A stretch of DNA of 64,000 nt from Pandoraea sputorum (GCF_000814845.2 NZ_CP010431.2:1178001-1242000); one strand, 5' to 3'. Shown: positions 18,031 through 26,876, counted from the first letter of the stretch. Numbers and translations are program-made. Notes: generated by a model from the letters alone, not told the origin.

Positions 18031-18975
18031 TCAATACCCCCGCGCCAGATCGACGTTGCCGGGAATGCGCCCCGTCGCGCGGAAATTCCGCAGATTGGCG
18101 GCAATGACGGCCGCCGCCGTTTCGTGATCGGTCGGCGCGGAGATGTGCGGCAACACGGTGATCGACGGGTGGTCCCATAGCGTCGACGTCACCGGCAGCG
18201 GCTCCGCGTCGAAGACATCGAGCACGGCATGCGAGAGATGCCCCCGGTCGAGCGCCGCGATCAGGGCGTCGGTCACGACGACAGGACCTCGCGAGAAGTT
18301 GATGAGCGCGGCCCCCGGCTTCATCAGATTCAGACGCCGGCCGTCGAGCATGCCACGCGTCTGGGCCGTCAGCGGAATCAGGCTCACGACGATGTCGCTT
18401 GCGGCGAGCATCGCCTCGAGTCCGTCGTCTCCGGCAAGGGTTTCGATGCCGTCGAGCGCCTTGGGCGAGCGACTCCAGCCTCGAACGGTAAACCCGGCAT
18501 CGCGCAGCCTTGCGGCAGCCGCCTGACCGAGTTCGCCGAGCCCGAGTAAGCCGACGCTTGTTTGCGAAGGCTTGCGATACGCTTGCTGCCGCCATTCGTG
18601 CCGTGCCTGCTGCTTCGCGTAACGCGGCATGTCGCGTTGCAGGTAGTAGGTCCAGGCAAGCACGGCCTCGGCCATCGTGCGAGACATTTCCGGATCGATC
18701 AGCCGCATGATCGGCGGGCTGCCTGCCGGTAGCGTGCTGACGAGCGATTCGACTCCGGCCCAGAGACTCTGGATCCACAGAAGGCCGGGAAGACAGGAGA
18801 TGTCGGCCGGGTCCGGATTCGCGACGATGGCAACCGACACCTGTTCGCGCTGGCGGCTCGAAAGCTCGGCGAGCGGCGCGACGATGTCGCCCGGCAGTGC
18901 CGCACGCAAGGCGTGCAGATAGGGACGCTGATAGTCGGCGGACATCCGGCTAAGGAAGGCAATGACGGGCGGCAT
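18031..18975 (-). CDS. D-2-hydroxyacid dehydrogenase (GhrA-like)
   Basis: A 314-residue NAD(P)-dependent dehydrogenase related to glyoxylate/hydroxypyruvate reductase A. The Rossmann motif GLLGLGELGQAAA is followed by the family catalytic residues: Arg in NFSRGPVV, Glu in FDAEPLP and His in LPHISAPT. It would reduce a 2-oxo acid such as glyoxylate or oxidise the 2-hydroxy acid. The ATG at 18975 gives the expected length; the longer frame covers the preceding gene. It lies 11 bp downstream of the PF06684 gene and 2 bp upstream of the deacylase, so the three form one operon. Confidence 0.86.
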   Translation of the reverse strand: MPPVIAFLSRMSADYQRPYLHALRAALPGDIVAPLAELSSRQREQVSVAIVANPDPADISCLPGLLWIQSLWAGVESLVSTLPAGSPPIMRLIDPEMSRTMAEAVLAWTYYLQRDMPRYAKQQARHEWRQQAYRKPSQTSVGLLGLGELGQAAAARLRDAGFTVRGWSRSPKALDGIETLAGDDGLEAMLAASDIVVSLIPLTAQTRGMLDGRRLNLMKPGAALINFSRGPVVVTDALIAALDRGHLSHAVLDVFDAEPLPVTSTLWDHPSITVLPHISAPTDHETAAAVIAANLRNFRATGRIPGNVDLARGY

Positions 18976-18986
18976 CGTGTGCTCGC

Positions 18987-19580
18987 TCAGGCGGTGGCGG
19001 CTGCGTCGTTCGCCATCTCTTCCATGTCCTGGAAGCGGTCGGCGATACGCGGGTGTACACGACCGCCGTCTGCCGCACCGATGGCCAGCAGAATTTCGTC
19101 GGCGGCCGGTGCGTCCGTCATCTGAAACGTGGCGGTGATGAAGTGCGAGCGTTTGCCCGTTTCCGACTTGTGGATCATCGGCACGGACACCAGCGCGCCG
19201 GGGCCGACGCGCGTGTTGGTGAAGGGCAGGAATGCCGTGCCGCTCACTGCGCTGCGGAACAGGTTGCCGAAGCGCAGCGTGTGGATGATGGCGGAGGCGT
19301 GTTCGATCTCGCCGTTGGTGCCGACGACGGCGGCCTTGCCGTAAGCCTGGACACGATCGCCGGGCATCACGTCGACGAGGCGCTGCGTCATGAGTGCGCC
19401 AAGTTCGGGCGCCAGACGAAGGATCTCGGGACGCAGGTTCTCTACGAAGCCCAGACCTGCCCACGGATTGCGAATCACGGCGGCGACGACGACGGTCGTG
19501 ACGGGTTCGGCGGCCGCCTTGCCGCCTTCACGGTAGGTCGTCTCGACAAAGGTGGCGATCTTGCGCAGCTCTTGTTTCAC
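18987..19580 (-). CDS. PF06684 'amino acid synthesis' family protein
   Basis: A 197-residue protein of the former DUF1185 family. Recognisable parts are the N-terminal VETTYREGGK, the VAAVIRNPWAG segment, VQAYGKAAVVGTNGEIEHASAIIH and a C-terminal ITATFQMTDAPAADEILLAIG. Structures of this family show a chorismate-mutase-like fold, but I know of no established reaction. The start is GTG with CAGGAGACACCC upstream. It heads the left arm and is divergent from the PucR-type regulator across 221 bp, so it is probably controlled together with the right arm. Confidence 0.8.
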   Translation of the reverse strand: MKQELRKIATFVETTYREGGKAAAEPVTTVVVAAVIRNPWAGLGFVENLRPEILRLAPELGALMTQRLVDVMPGDRVQAYGKAAVVGTNGEIEHASAIIHTLRFGNLFRSAVSGTAFLPFTNTRVGPGALVSVPMIHKSETGKRSHFITATFQMTDAPAADEILLAIGAADGGRVHPRIADRFQDMEEMANDAAATA

Positions 19581-19735
19581 GGGTGTCTCCTGTTGCGATG
19601 CAAAAACCCGCCGCGAGTGCGGCGTGGCGGTGTCGGGGAAGTGCGCTGACGGACTGGGGCGCGCGCAGCAAATATCGGAGGCTTGCGGATGAGACCCATG
19701 CTATTGCGCGGTAGGGGTGGGGTCTTCCCCTGAAT

Positions 19736-19764
19736 CGTCGGAAGATCTTTTTTTTCTTCCGACG
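19736..19764. promoter_or_regulatory. Candidate operator palindrome in divergent PucR/PF06684 promoter
   Basis: A perfect 10-bp inverted repeat, CGTCGGAAGA (19736-19745) and TCTTCCGACG (19755-19764), is separated by a 9-base pyrimidine spacer. It lies 38 bp ahead of the PucR-type regulator start and 156 bp ahead of the divergent PF06684 gene. The T-run is in the loop, not after the stem, so it does not look like an intrinsic terminator. Binding by the PucR protein is inferred from position only. Confidence 0.55.
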
Positions 19765-19801
19765 CTTTGGTGTAGATTTTCCGCAGGCAACGAGACAGAC
19801 A

Positions 19802-21685
19802 ATGCCGGAACACCACCAGCGGCTCATGGCGTTGCGCCATGTCGCCAGTCAGATCAGCAACGACGAAGACATCGAGGCACTGTTTCGCGACCTCGTGCGT
19901 TGCGCGGTGCAACAAGGCGGTTGGGATCTCGGCTCGGTCATGAGCATCGATCTCGCCCACGGCTACGGGCTCGTGATTACACGCTACGAGACGAGCATGC
20001 TGCCGCAGCACGTCGAAGACCGCTGGGAGCTTGCGACCAGTCCGTCGCTCATCGCGTTGCAGACGAACGAGCCGGTCTACATTCGCGACGCGCTCGAGAG
20101 CACGCAATTCCCCGGTTATCGGCGTGAGGCGCACGAGCGCGGCTATCGCACGGTGCTTGTGCTGCCCATGGCATCGCGCGATACGCAGGGGCACCCGATG
20201 GTGCTGACCGTTGCCTCGCGCAAAGTGCGCGACGTCGGCGACGACGATCTGACGTTCATGTCGACGGTCGTGCATCTGGGGGCAATCGCCGTCGAACGGG
20301 CGCACCGTCAGCGCGCGCAGGTCATGGCGCACGAGCGGCTGCAACGCACGCTCGAAGCGCAACGCACGCTCCTTGGCGACGTGCTCGCCGGCGGCTCGCT
20401 CGAGCAGTTGACGTCATCGCTGGGCGAGTTGCTCGGTCGGCCCGTACTCGTTATCGATTTCCTCGTGAATCAGTGGCACGCCTCGGCCTCGCCGGTACCG
20501 TCGCAAATGGACGATGCCGCCTGGGCACGATGGCTTTCCGGCGCGCAGGGACGAGAACTCGGCGGCACCGTGCGCGATGCCCTCCAGCGCTACCGACAGT
20601 CGCGTCTCGACGTGCCGCTCGGGCGGCAGTCGGGTCAACCCACCGTCAGTGCGGCCATCGAGCCCCTGAGCGTCGACGACGATCTCGTCGGCGCACTGCT
20701 CACCTTCGGTGACGAAGCACCGGGCGACCTTCAGCAATTGCTGTTGGAAAGCGCACGCTTTGCATTGAGTGTCCAATTGATGCGCAGCGTCGTGCGGTTC
20801 CGTTTCGAGACGCGCACGCTGACCGAATTATTCTTCGAAATCGTCGAGCGCCGCTGGCGCGACGAGGACGATGCGCTGGGCCGCGCTCGCCGTCTCGGCG
20901 TGGCGCTGGATGCACCGCTGCGCATGATGGTCGTCGACTATCCGGATCAACTCGGGCAAGCCGAGGTGGGGCGGGCAGCAGGTCATTTGTCGCTGGAAAG
21001 CCACAGCACGGTGGAGTTGCTGGCGCGTCAGTTGAATGTATCCCTGCATGTCGTGACGGTGGGGGGCGGGCTGGTGTGTCTGGTGCCGCAGGACAGCGCG
21101 TCGGACGATGCGGCGCTCACGCGTTTCGCCCGACGCATGAGCGAGGCATTGGCGCGCTCGCTGGGGCGTGAGCCCATCGTGGTGATGAGCGACGTGTGCG
21201 ACGGGCTTGAACCGTTGGCGCGCGAGTGGGAGCGTTGCTGGCGCATGATTCGCGTGGCGCGCAAATTTGGCCGCAGCGGGCCGCTCGATATGCCGGGGCT
21301 GGGACCGTTGCCCATGCTCATGGGCGCGGCGGATTCGTCCGACGTTCATGGCTTCGTCGATGGCACCATCGGCAAGCTGGTGGAACACGACAAGCAGTCC
21401 GGATCCCCCTATCTGGAGACGCTGGCCGCTTATCTGCGCTCCGGCTGCCGCAGTCAGCCTTGCGCCGACGCGATGGGGCTGCACGTGACGACACTGCGTT
21501 ATCGGCTCACACGCATTCAGGAACTCTTCGGCATCGACGTCGAAACACCCGAGCGGCGATTTGCGGTGGAGCTTGCGATTCACTTGCATACGCTCACACG
21601 GGGGGCGTCACCGATGGCGTCCGTGGCATCGAAGGATTCGGCGGCTGCCCCGCGCGCTGGCGCTCGCGTGGCACGGCATCCATGA
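19802..21685 (+). CDS. GAF-PucR/CdaR-type transcriptional regulator
   Basis: A 627-residue regulator. Residues about 15-170 look like a GAF sensor domain (MSIDLAHGYGLVITRYE, VYIRDALESTQFPGYRREA, VLVLPMASRD). A middle CdaR/GGDEF-like region follows, and the C-terminus carries the PucR helix-turn-helix (YLETLAAYLRSGCRSQPCADAMGLHVTTLRYRLTRIQELFGID). PucR-type proteins activate catabolic operons for purines, amino acids and related compounds on ligand binding. It is divergent from the left arm and 119 bp ahead of the flavin reductase gene, so it is the best candidate regulator of both arms. The ribosome site is weak. Confidence 0.88.
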   Translation: MPEHHQRLMALRHVASQISNDEDIEALFRDLVRCAVQQGGWDLGSVMSIDLAHGYGLVITRYETSMLPQHVEDRWELATSPSLIALQTNEPVYIRDALESTQFPGYRREAHERGYRTVLVLPMASRDTQGHPMVLTVASRKVRDVGDDDLTFMSTVVHLGAIAVERAHRQRAQVMAHERLQRTLEAQRTLLGDVLAGGSLEQLTSSLGELLGRPVLVIDFLVNQWHASASPVPSQMDDAAWARWLSGAQGRELGGTVRDALQRYRQSRLDVPLGRQSGQPTVSAAIEPLSVDDDLVGALLTFGDEAPGDLQQLLLESARFALSVQLMRSVVRFRFETRTLTELFFEIVERRWRDEDDALGRARRLGVALDAPLRMMVVDYPDQLGQAEVGRAAGHLSLESHSTVELLARQLNVSLHVVTVGGGLVCLVPQDSASDDAALTRFARRMSEALARSLGREPIVVMSDVCDGLEPLAREWERCWRMIRVARKFGRSGPLDMPGLGPLPMLMGAADSSDVHGFVDGTIGKLVEHDKQSGSPYLETLAAYLRSGCRSQPCADAMGLHVTTLRYRLTRIQELFGIDVETPERRFAVELAIHLHTLTRGASPMASVASKDSAAAPRAGARVARHP

Positions 21686-21804
21686 AAACCCTGCCGCGCA
21701 ATCGAGAGTAAATGATTTCACTTCTCCTGCGAATCGACGGAAGCTGACAAAAATGTCCTCGCATATCGTTGACCTCAACGTAATGACGTTTCGAGGTGAA
21801 CGAC

Positions 21805-22857
21805 ATGCAAGCTGTCGCCAAGCAGCGCCAGACGGCAGACGCCGCCGGCGCTACCGCTCCACTCAACCCGGGCGCTCAGTCCACACAATCCGCGAGCGCG
21901 ATTTCCGCGATCGATCCGGTCGCGCTGCGCCGCGCACTTGGCACGTTCGTGACCGGCGTCACCGTCGTCACGACGCGCGACGACGAGGGCCGCCCGCGTG
22001 GCATGACGGCGAATTCCTTCACGTCCGTCTCTCTCGATCCGCCGTTGTTGCTGGTGTGTGTCGGCAAAGGCGCGGCGAGCTACCCGGTGTTTCAGGGCAC
22101 GGAGCACTTCGCGGTCAATCTGCTGCATGACGGGCAGACCGACGTGTCGAACCTGTTCGCATCGAAGTCGGCGGAAAAGTTTGCCGCCGTGGGGCACGAC
22201 GTGGTTCACACCGGCGCCCCCGTGCTTACCGATTGCCTGACGTGGTTCGACTGCACCGTGCATGACCGGGTCGATGCGGGCGATCACGCGATCCTGATCG
22301 GCCGGATTCAGGCGTTCGGCACGAGTCCGGCGGCACCGCTCGGCTTCTGCCGTGGTCGTTATGCGCATGTGAAGGACCCGCTGCCACCGGGCTGGCTTTC
22401 GTCACACGACATGATCGTCGGCTATCTGATCGATGCCGACGGCAGCCTGCTCCTCGCGCAGGACGGCAAGGGCGGCTGGGTGCTGCCCAGCGCACCACGG
22501 CGCCTGACCAACGGGCGTCTGCCGCTGGCCGGCGGAGGCGAACTGGCGCTGGTGCCGCACGACACCTTCCTCTACTCGGTGTTCGACACCGCCGAGAGCG
22601 ATCCCGGTTACCTGATGTACCGGGCACGTCTCGCGCAGCCGCTCTCGCAGGCCGAGTTGCCGCCGCAGTTCCGATTCTTCCCGTTCGACCAATTGCCCTT
22701 CGACGACATCGCTTCGCGCGAGATTCGCTCGATGGTGCGCCGGTACGTGCGCGAGACCGCAGGCGGCCACTTCGGCATCTACATGGATTCACACGACGGC
22801 GGGCGCATCGCGATGGTGAGCGACGCGCAGCCGTGGACCCAACTCTCCCAAGTCTGA
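21805..22857 (+). CDS. Flavin reductase with C-terminal Nudix-like domain
   Basis: A 350-residue two-domain protein. Residues about 35-190 form a flavin reductase domain (ALGTFVTGVTVVTTRDDEG, GMTANSFTSVSLDPPLLLVCV, NLLHDGQTDVSNLFASK, IGRIQAFG) of the type that feeds reduced FMN to a partner monooxygenase. Residues about 200-340 resemble a Nudix fold (MIVGYLIDADGSLLLAQDG, GGWVLPSAP), but the canonical Nudix catalytic box is not visible. ATG at 21805 was chosen over GTG 21796 because GAGG lies 8 bases before it. The luciferase-like oxygenase two genes downstream is the expected partner; the pair resembles TgnA/TgnB of trigonelline degradation. Confidence 0.82.
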   Translation: MQAVAKQRQTADAAGATAPLNPGAQSTQSASAISAIDPVALRRALGTFVTGVTVVTTRDDEGRPRGMTANSFTSVSLDPPLLLVCVGKGAASYPVFQGTEHFAVNLLHDGQTDVSNLFASKSAEKFAAVGHDVVHTGAPVLTDCLTWFDCTVHDRVDAGDHAILIGRIQAFGTSPAAPLGFCRGRYAHVKDPLPPGWLSSHDMIVGYLIDADGSLLLAQDGKGGWVLPSAPRRLTNGRLPLAGGGELALVPHDTFLYSVFDTAESDPGYLMYRARLAQPLSQAELPPQFRFFPFDQLPFDDIASREIRSMVRRYVRETAGGHFGIYMDSHDGGRIAMVSDAQPWTQLSQV

Positions 22858-22872
22858 CCCTGGAGTCAATCG

Positions 22873-24384
22873 ATGCATACGACGATTCAAACGCTGGAGG
22901 GCTCTCGCCAGCAGTTGTTCATTGACGGGCAGTTCACCGCGCCGCATAGCGCCGAGTACGTGCCGAGCTATGACCCGACGACCGGCCGCCAATGGTACGA
23001 ATTCGCGCAGGCCGACGCCGTCGATGTGGACCGCGCCGTGCGCTCCGCTCAGGCCGCGCTCGTCAATCCCGCATGGCGTCGCATGACGCAGACCGAGCGC
23101 GGCAAGCTGGTGCGCAAGCTCGGCGAACTGGTGCTGGCCAACGCCGATGCGCTCGCCGCCATCGAATGTCGCGACAACGGCAAGCTGCTCAAGGAAATGC
23201 GTGCACAGATGCGCGCAATTCCCGACTCGTATCTGTATTTCGCGGGCATGGCCGACAAGCTGCAAGGCGACACCATTCCCGTCAACAAACTCGATACGTT
23301 GAATTTCAACACGCGTGAGCCGATCGGCGTGGTGGGCATGATCATCCCGTGGAATTCGCCGCTGATGATGCTGACCGGCACGCTCGCCCCTTGTCTGGCC
23401 ATCGGCAACACCATCGTGGTCAAGCCCTCCGAACACGCGACGGCGTCCACGCTCGCACTCGCGGAACTGGTGATCGAAGCCGGGATTCCGCCGGGCGTGG
23501 TGAATGTCGTGACGGGCGATGGTGTGACCACCGGCGATGCGCTGACGCGTCACCCGGGCATCGCGAAATACGTCTTCACAGGCAGCACGGTGACTGGCCG
23601 CAAGATCGCAGGCAATGCCGCGCAAAACCTCGTGCCGTGCCAGATGGAGCTCGGCGGCAAGTCGCCGCACGTGGTGTTCGGCGACGTGGATATCGAGCGC
23701 GCCGTCAACGGTGTGGTGTCCGGCGTGTTCGCTGCGGCAGGCCAGACGTGTGTGGCCGGCTCGCGCTGCTTCGTCGAGGCGTCGGTGTACGACCGCTTCG
23801 TCGAGGCGCTGGTCGAGCGCACGCGCCGTGTGCGCGTGGGGCATCCGACGCATGAAGACACGGACATCGGCCCGCTGGCGTTGGCATCGCAACTCGACAA
23901 GGTGGAGACATACGTCGCCTCCGGCGTGCAGGAAGGCGCACGCGTGGCGGCGGGCGGTCAGCGTCCCGCACGTGACGACCTCGCAGGCGGCTGGTACTAC
24001 GAGCCGACCGTCATGACGCAGGCGCGCAACGAAATGCGCTTCATGCAGGAAGAGATCTTCGGCCCGGTCGTCGGTGTGATGCCGTTCTCGGACGAGACCG
24101 AACTGATCTCGCTCGCCAACGCCACGGAATACGGCCTGGCGGCGGGTATCTGGACTCGCGACATCGACCGTGCGCTGCGCTTCGCGCGCGATGTGGAAGC
24201 AGGCACCGTCTGGATCAACACCTATCGCTCGGCCGCCTATATGTCGGCCAACGGCGGCACCAAACACAGCGGCTACGGACGTCGTGGCGGCTTCGAAGTG
24301 ATGCGCGAGTTCTCGCGCCTGAAGAACGTCGTGATCGATTACTCCGGGGCGATGCAAGACCCGTTCGTGATCCGTCTGCGCTGA
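22873..24384 (+). CDS. Aldehyde dehydrogenase (TgnC-like)
   Basis: A 503-residue NAD(P)-dependent aldehyde dehydrogenase. It has IIPWNSPLMMLTGTLAPCLAIGN, the glutamate motif MELGGKSPHVVFGD and the catalytic cysteine in AAGQTCVAGSRCFVE. GGAG lies 8 bases before the ATG, and the gene starts 15 bp after the reductase stop. In the trigonelline pathway the aldehyde (or lactol) released by ring opening is oxidised by the aldehyde dehydrogenase TgnC; the position here between reductase and oxygenase supports that role. The actual substrate is inferred. Confidence 0.85.
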   Translation: MHTTIQTLEGSRQQLFIDGQFTAPHSAEYVPSYDPTTGRQWYEFAQADAVDVDRAVRSAQAALVNPAWRRMTQTERGKLVRKLGELVLANADALAAIECRDNGKLLKEMRAQMRAIPDSYLYFAGMADKLQGDTIPVNKLDTLNFNTREPIGVVGMIIPWNSPLMMLTGTLAPCLAIGNTIVVKPSEHATASTLALAELVIEAGIPPGVVNVVTGDGVTTGDALTRHPGIAKYVFTGSTVTGRKIAGNAAQNLVPCQMELGGKSPHVVFGDVDIERAVNGVVSGVFAAAGQTCVAGSRCFVEASVYDRFVEALVERTRRVRVGHPTHEDTDIGPLALASQLDKVETYVASGVQEGARVAAGGQRPARDDLAGGWYYEPTVMTQARNEMRFMQEEIFGPVVGVMPFSDETELISLANATEYGLAAGIWTRDIDRALRFARDVEAGTVWINTYRSAAYMSANGGTKHSGYGRRGGFEVMREFSRLKNVVIDYSGAMQDPFVIRLR

Positions 24385-24420
24385 TCTCACTACACGCCAC
24401 ACTCACTGGAGACACACCCC

Positions 24421-25572
24421 ATGAAATTCTCCGTTTCGCTCAGCATGGAGCGCTTTTCGCCGCAGGACACGATGAGCGATGCCGTGCGCAACATGCTGCA
24501 CCTCGCGCGCATCGCCGACGAAGGCGGCTTCGAGACGCTGTGGACTGCCGAGCACCACACTATCGAATGCACCATCTCGCCGAATCCGTTCATCACGCTG
24601 ACGTGGCTGTCGCAGCATACCGAGCAGATTCGTCTGGGCACGGCCACCATCGTTGCGCCGTACTGGTCGCCGATCCGCCTCGCGGGCGAAGCGGCGATGT
24701 GCGACCACCTGACTGGCGGGCGCCTAGAATTCGGTATCGCCCGCGGGGCGTATCAGTACGAGTTCGATCGCATGGCCGGCGGCATTCCGCAGCAAGAGGG
24801 CGTGGCGTATATGAAGGAGCTGGTGCCTGCGGTGAAGAAGCTGTGGGAGGGCGATTACGCGCATGAGGGGCACTACTGGAAATTCCCGCTCGCGACCTCG
24901 GTGCCGAAGCCGCTGCAACAACCGCATCCGCCGATCTGGGTCGCGACACGTGACCCGGGCAGCTTCGACTGGGCCGTGGGGGTGGGCGCCAACATTCTGT
25001 CGACGCCGCTCGCGGCGCCCGTGTCCGAGGTGGCCGTGCTCGGGGAGAAATTCCGCAAGGCAGTGGCCGATCATCCGGAGCGTCCACGTCCGCGCTTCAT
25101 GATGCTGCGCCGCACGTGCGTGTACGACCGTCCGCAGGACTGGGAAGTCGCGGTGCGTCACAGCGTGGACTTCGGCCGCACGTTCGAGAACCTGATGCAG
25201 AACATCGGCTCGGTGACCAACGGATTCCCGGAGGCGGTGCCATATGAGGCCGTTGTCGGACGTGCGAACTACGATCCGGCGTCGATCCGCGAAAACCTGA
25301 TGTTCGGCACGCCCGACGAGATCGTGCGCAAGCTCGAAGTCTACGAAGCGCAGGGCGTCGACCAGTTCTGTCTCGGCCTGTCGTTCAACCTGCCGTTCGA
25401 GCTGCAAGTGAAGACGCTGCGCCTGTTCATCGATGAGGTGATGCCGCACTTTGCAGCGCGCGAAGCGCGCCGCGCTCAGGAGGCTCAGGAAGCGCAGGCG
25501 TCGCAGACCGCGCAGGCAACGCATTCGCACGCCGCCGAGCGTCCGGCGGCGTTGGCCTCGGCAGGCCGCTGA
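24421..25572 (+). CDS. Luciferase-like flavin-dependent monooxygenase (TgnA-like)
   Basis: A 383-residue LLM-class flavoprotein. Typical features are MKFSVSLSMERFSP at the N-terminus, FETLWTAEHHTIECTISPNPF, IRLGTATIVAPYWSPIRLAGEAAMCDHLTGGRLEFGIARG and a C-terminal FGTPDEIVRKLEVYEAQGVDQFCLG. This class needs reduced FMN from a separate reductase, supplied here by the upstream gene. In trigonelline degradation an oxygenase of this class opens the pyridinium ring. The last 40 residues are an Ala/Gln/Glu-rich low-complexity tail. GGAGACACACCCC precedes the start. Other ring or side-chain oxidations are possible. Confidence 0.86.
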   Translation: MKFSVSLSMERFSPQDTMSDAVRNMLHLARIADEGGFETLWTAEHHTIECTISPNPFITLTWLSQHTEQIRLGTATIVAPYWSPIRLAGEAAMCDHLTGGRLEFGIARGAYQYEFDRMAGGIPQQEGVAYMKELVPAVKKLWEGDYAHEGHYWKFPLATSVPKPLQQPHPPIWVATRDPGSFDWAVGVGANILSTPLAAPVSEVAVLGEKFRKAVADHPERPRPRFMMLRRTCVYDRPQDWEVAVRHSVDFGRTFENLMQNIGSVTNGFPEAVPYEAVVGRANYDPASIRENLMFGTPDEIVRKLEVYEAQGVDQFCLGLSFNLPFELQVKTLRLFIDEVMPHFAAREARRAQEAQEAQASQTAQATHSHAAERPAALASAGR

Positions 25573-25575
25573 CGC

Positions 25576-26502
25576 ATGGACGCGCGCGCTATGACTCAAC
25601 CTCCCGAACGTCCCGAACGTCCGGAATGTGCTGAGCGTTCCGAATCGTCTGAAGCGCCAGAGGCACCGCGTGAGCAGACGTTACAAGTGGGCGACGTCAC
25701 GCTCGCCTACCGTCTGCTCGGGCGTGGCTCTCGTGCGCTCGTTTGCATTCACGGCGTGGGCTCGTATCAGGAAGCGTGGGACGACGTGGCTGCTGCACTG
25801 GCCGACGATTTCCGCATCCTGACCTTCGACCTGCGCGGCCACGGCCGCTCGTCGCGGGTGAAGGGGCGATATGAGATCGACGACTTCGTGACCGACGTGC
25901 TGGCGCTGGCCGATCACGTGGGCTTCACCACGTTCGATCTGGCAGGCTTCTCGCTGGGCGGGCTGATTGCCCAGCGGCTTGCGCTGCTGCATCCGTCGCG
26001 GCTGCGCCGTCTGGTGTTGCTCGCGACGGTGTCGGGGCGCACCCGCGAGGAGCGTGAGCGTGTGCTGGCACGTCTTGCCGCGCTGCAAAGCGGTGAGCGC
26101 GGCGCGCATTACGACGCATCGCTCTCACGCTGGCTGACCGAGGATTTCCAGGCGAAGCACCCGGCGCGGATCGCCTACTTGCGAGAGCGCAACGCCCAGA
26201 ACGACCCGGATTGCTACGCGTCGGCGTATCGCGTGCTGGCGGAGACGGATTTCGGCGGGTTCATCGATCAGATTCGCATGCCGACGCTCATCGTCACAGG
26301 CGAAGACGATCAGGGCTCGAACCCGCGCATGGCCCGATTCATGCATGAGTGCATCGTCGGCTCGCAGCTAGCCATCCTGCCGGGCATGCGGCACTCGATT
26401 CTGGTCGAGGCGTCGGGGCAGGTGGCGGATCTGATGCGGAATTTCCTCGCCGGTGACGGCGAGAACGCGGGCGCCAGCGAAGGAGCAGGGAGCGGAGCAT
26501 GA
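25576..26502 (+). CDS. Alpha/beta hydrolase (TgnD-like position)
   Basis: A 308-residue alpha/beta hydrolase. The core begins near residue 35 (LQVGDVTLAYRLLGRG) and carries the oxyanion region CIHGVGSYQEAW, the nucleophile elbow LAGFSLGGLIAQ (serine), VTGEDDQGSNP and a late histidine in GMRHSILVE. Family members hydrolyse amides, esters or ring-opened intermediates; in trigonelline degradation a hydrolase cleaves the N-methylformamido intermediate. The first 35 residues are a Pro/Glu/Arg repeat-rich leader. The ATG is 3 bp past the oxygenase stop; a second ATG at 25591 is also possible. It overlaps the next gene by four bases. Confidence 0.84.
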   Translation: MDARAMTQPPERPERPECAERSESSEAPEAPREQTLQVGDVTLAYRLLGRGSRALVCIHGVGSYQEAWDDVAAALADDFRILTFDLRGHGRSSRVKGRYEIDDFVTDVLALADHVGFTTFDLAGFSLGGLIAQRLALLHPSRLRRLVLLATVSGRTREERERVLARLAALQSGERGAHYDASLSRWLTEDFQAKHPARIAYLRERNAQNDPDCYASAYRVLAETDFGGFIDQIRMPTLIVTGEDDQGSNPRMARFMHECIVGSQLAILPGMRHSILVEASGQVADLMRNFLAGDGENAGASEGAGSGA

Positions 26503-26876
26503 TTGTCGAAGAGCGCATTTACCGTATCCGGAACGGCTGCATGAGTCAGTACCTGAATCTCGTGCGTACTGAGGGATTGGCCATCCAGCAGCCCATTCTG
26601 GGGCATCTCGTCGGGTACTTCACGACCGATATCGGGCCGTTGAGTCAGGTGACGCATCTCTGGGCGTATCCCAGTCTGGACGAGCGGGCACGCCGGCGCG
26701 CGTCTCTCGCGCAGGACAAGCGTTGGCAGGCGTTCATTCCGCGTCTGTCCGAATTGATCGAGCAGGCAGAGAACCGCATTCTGATACCGACCGATTTTTC
26801 CCCGCTCACGGCGTTCGCGCCGCAGGCGCCCCAGGCAACTGCTGTAAAGGAATCATGGGAGAAAAGCCGTGACTGA
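26499..26876 (+). CDS. NIPSNAP-family protein
   Basis: A 125-residue dimeric alpha-beta barrel type protein of the NIPSNAP family (MIVEERIYRIRNGCMSQYLNLVRTEGLAIQQPILGHLVGYFTTDIGPLSQVTHLWAYPSLDERARR spans the core). Members are common accessory proteins of catabolic operons, with possible roles in handling reactive intermediates, but the reaction is unknown. The ATG overlaps the hydrolase stop (ATGA), and the gene overlaps the ABC ATPase gene by 8 bases, so it is fully coupled to both. Confidence 0.8.
   Translation: MIVEERIYRIRNGCMSQYLNLVRTEGLAIQQPILGHLVGYFTTDIGPLSQVTHLWAYPSLDERARRRASLAQDKRWQAFIPRLSELIEQAENRILIPTDFSPLTAFAPQAPQATAVKESWEKSRD

Noticed and set aside
19736..19764. The PucR-region palindrome as an intrinsic terminator
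   Set aside because: The T-run is in the loop, and no gene ends just before it; both flanking genes start away from it.
22789..24402. A 537-codon minus-strand open frame opposite the aldehyde dehydrogenase
   Set aside because: Antisense shadow; the plus strand has a complete aldehyde dehydrogenase with ribosome site and active-site motifs.
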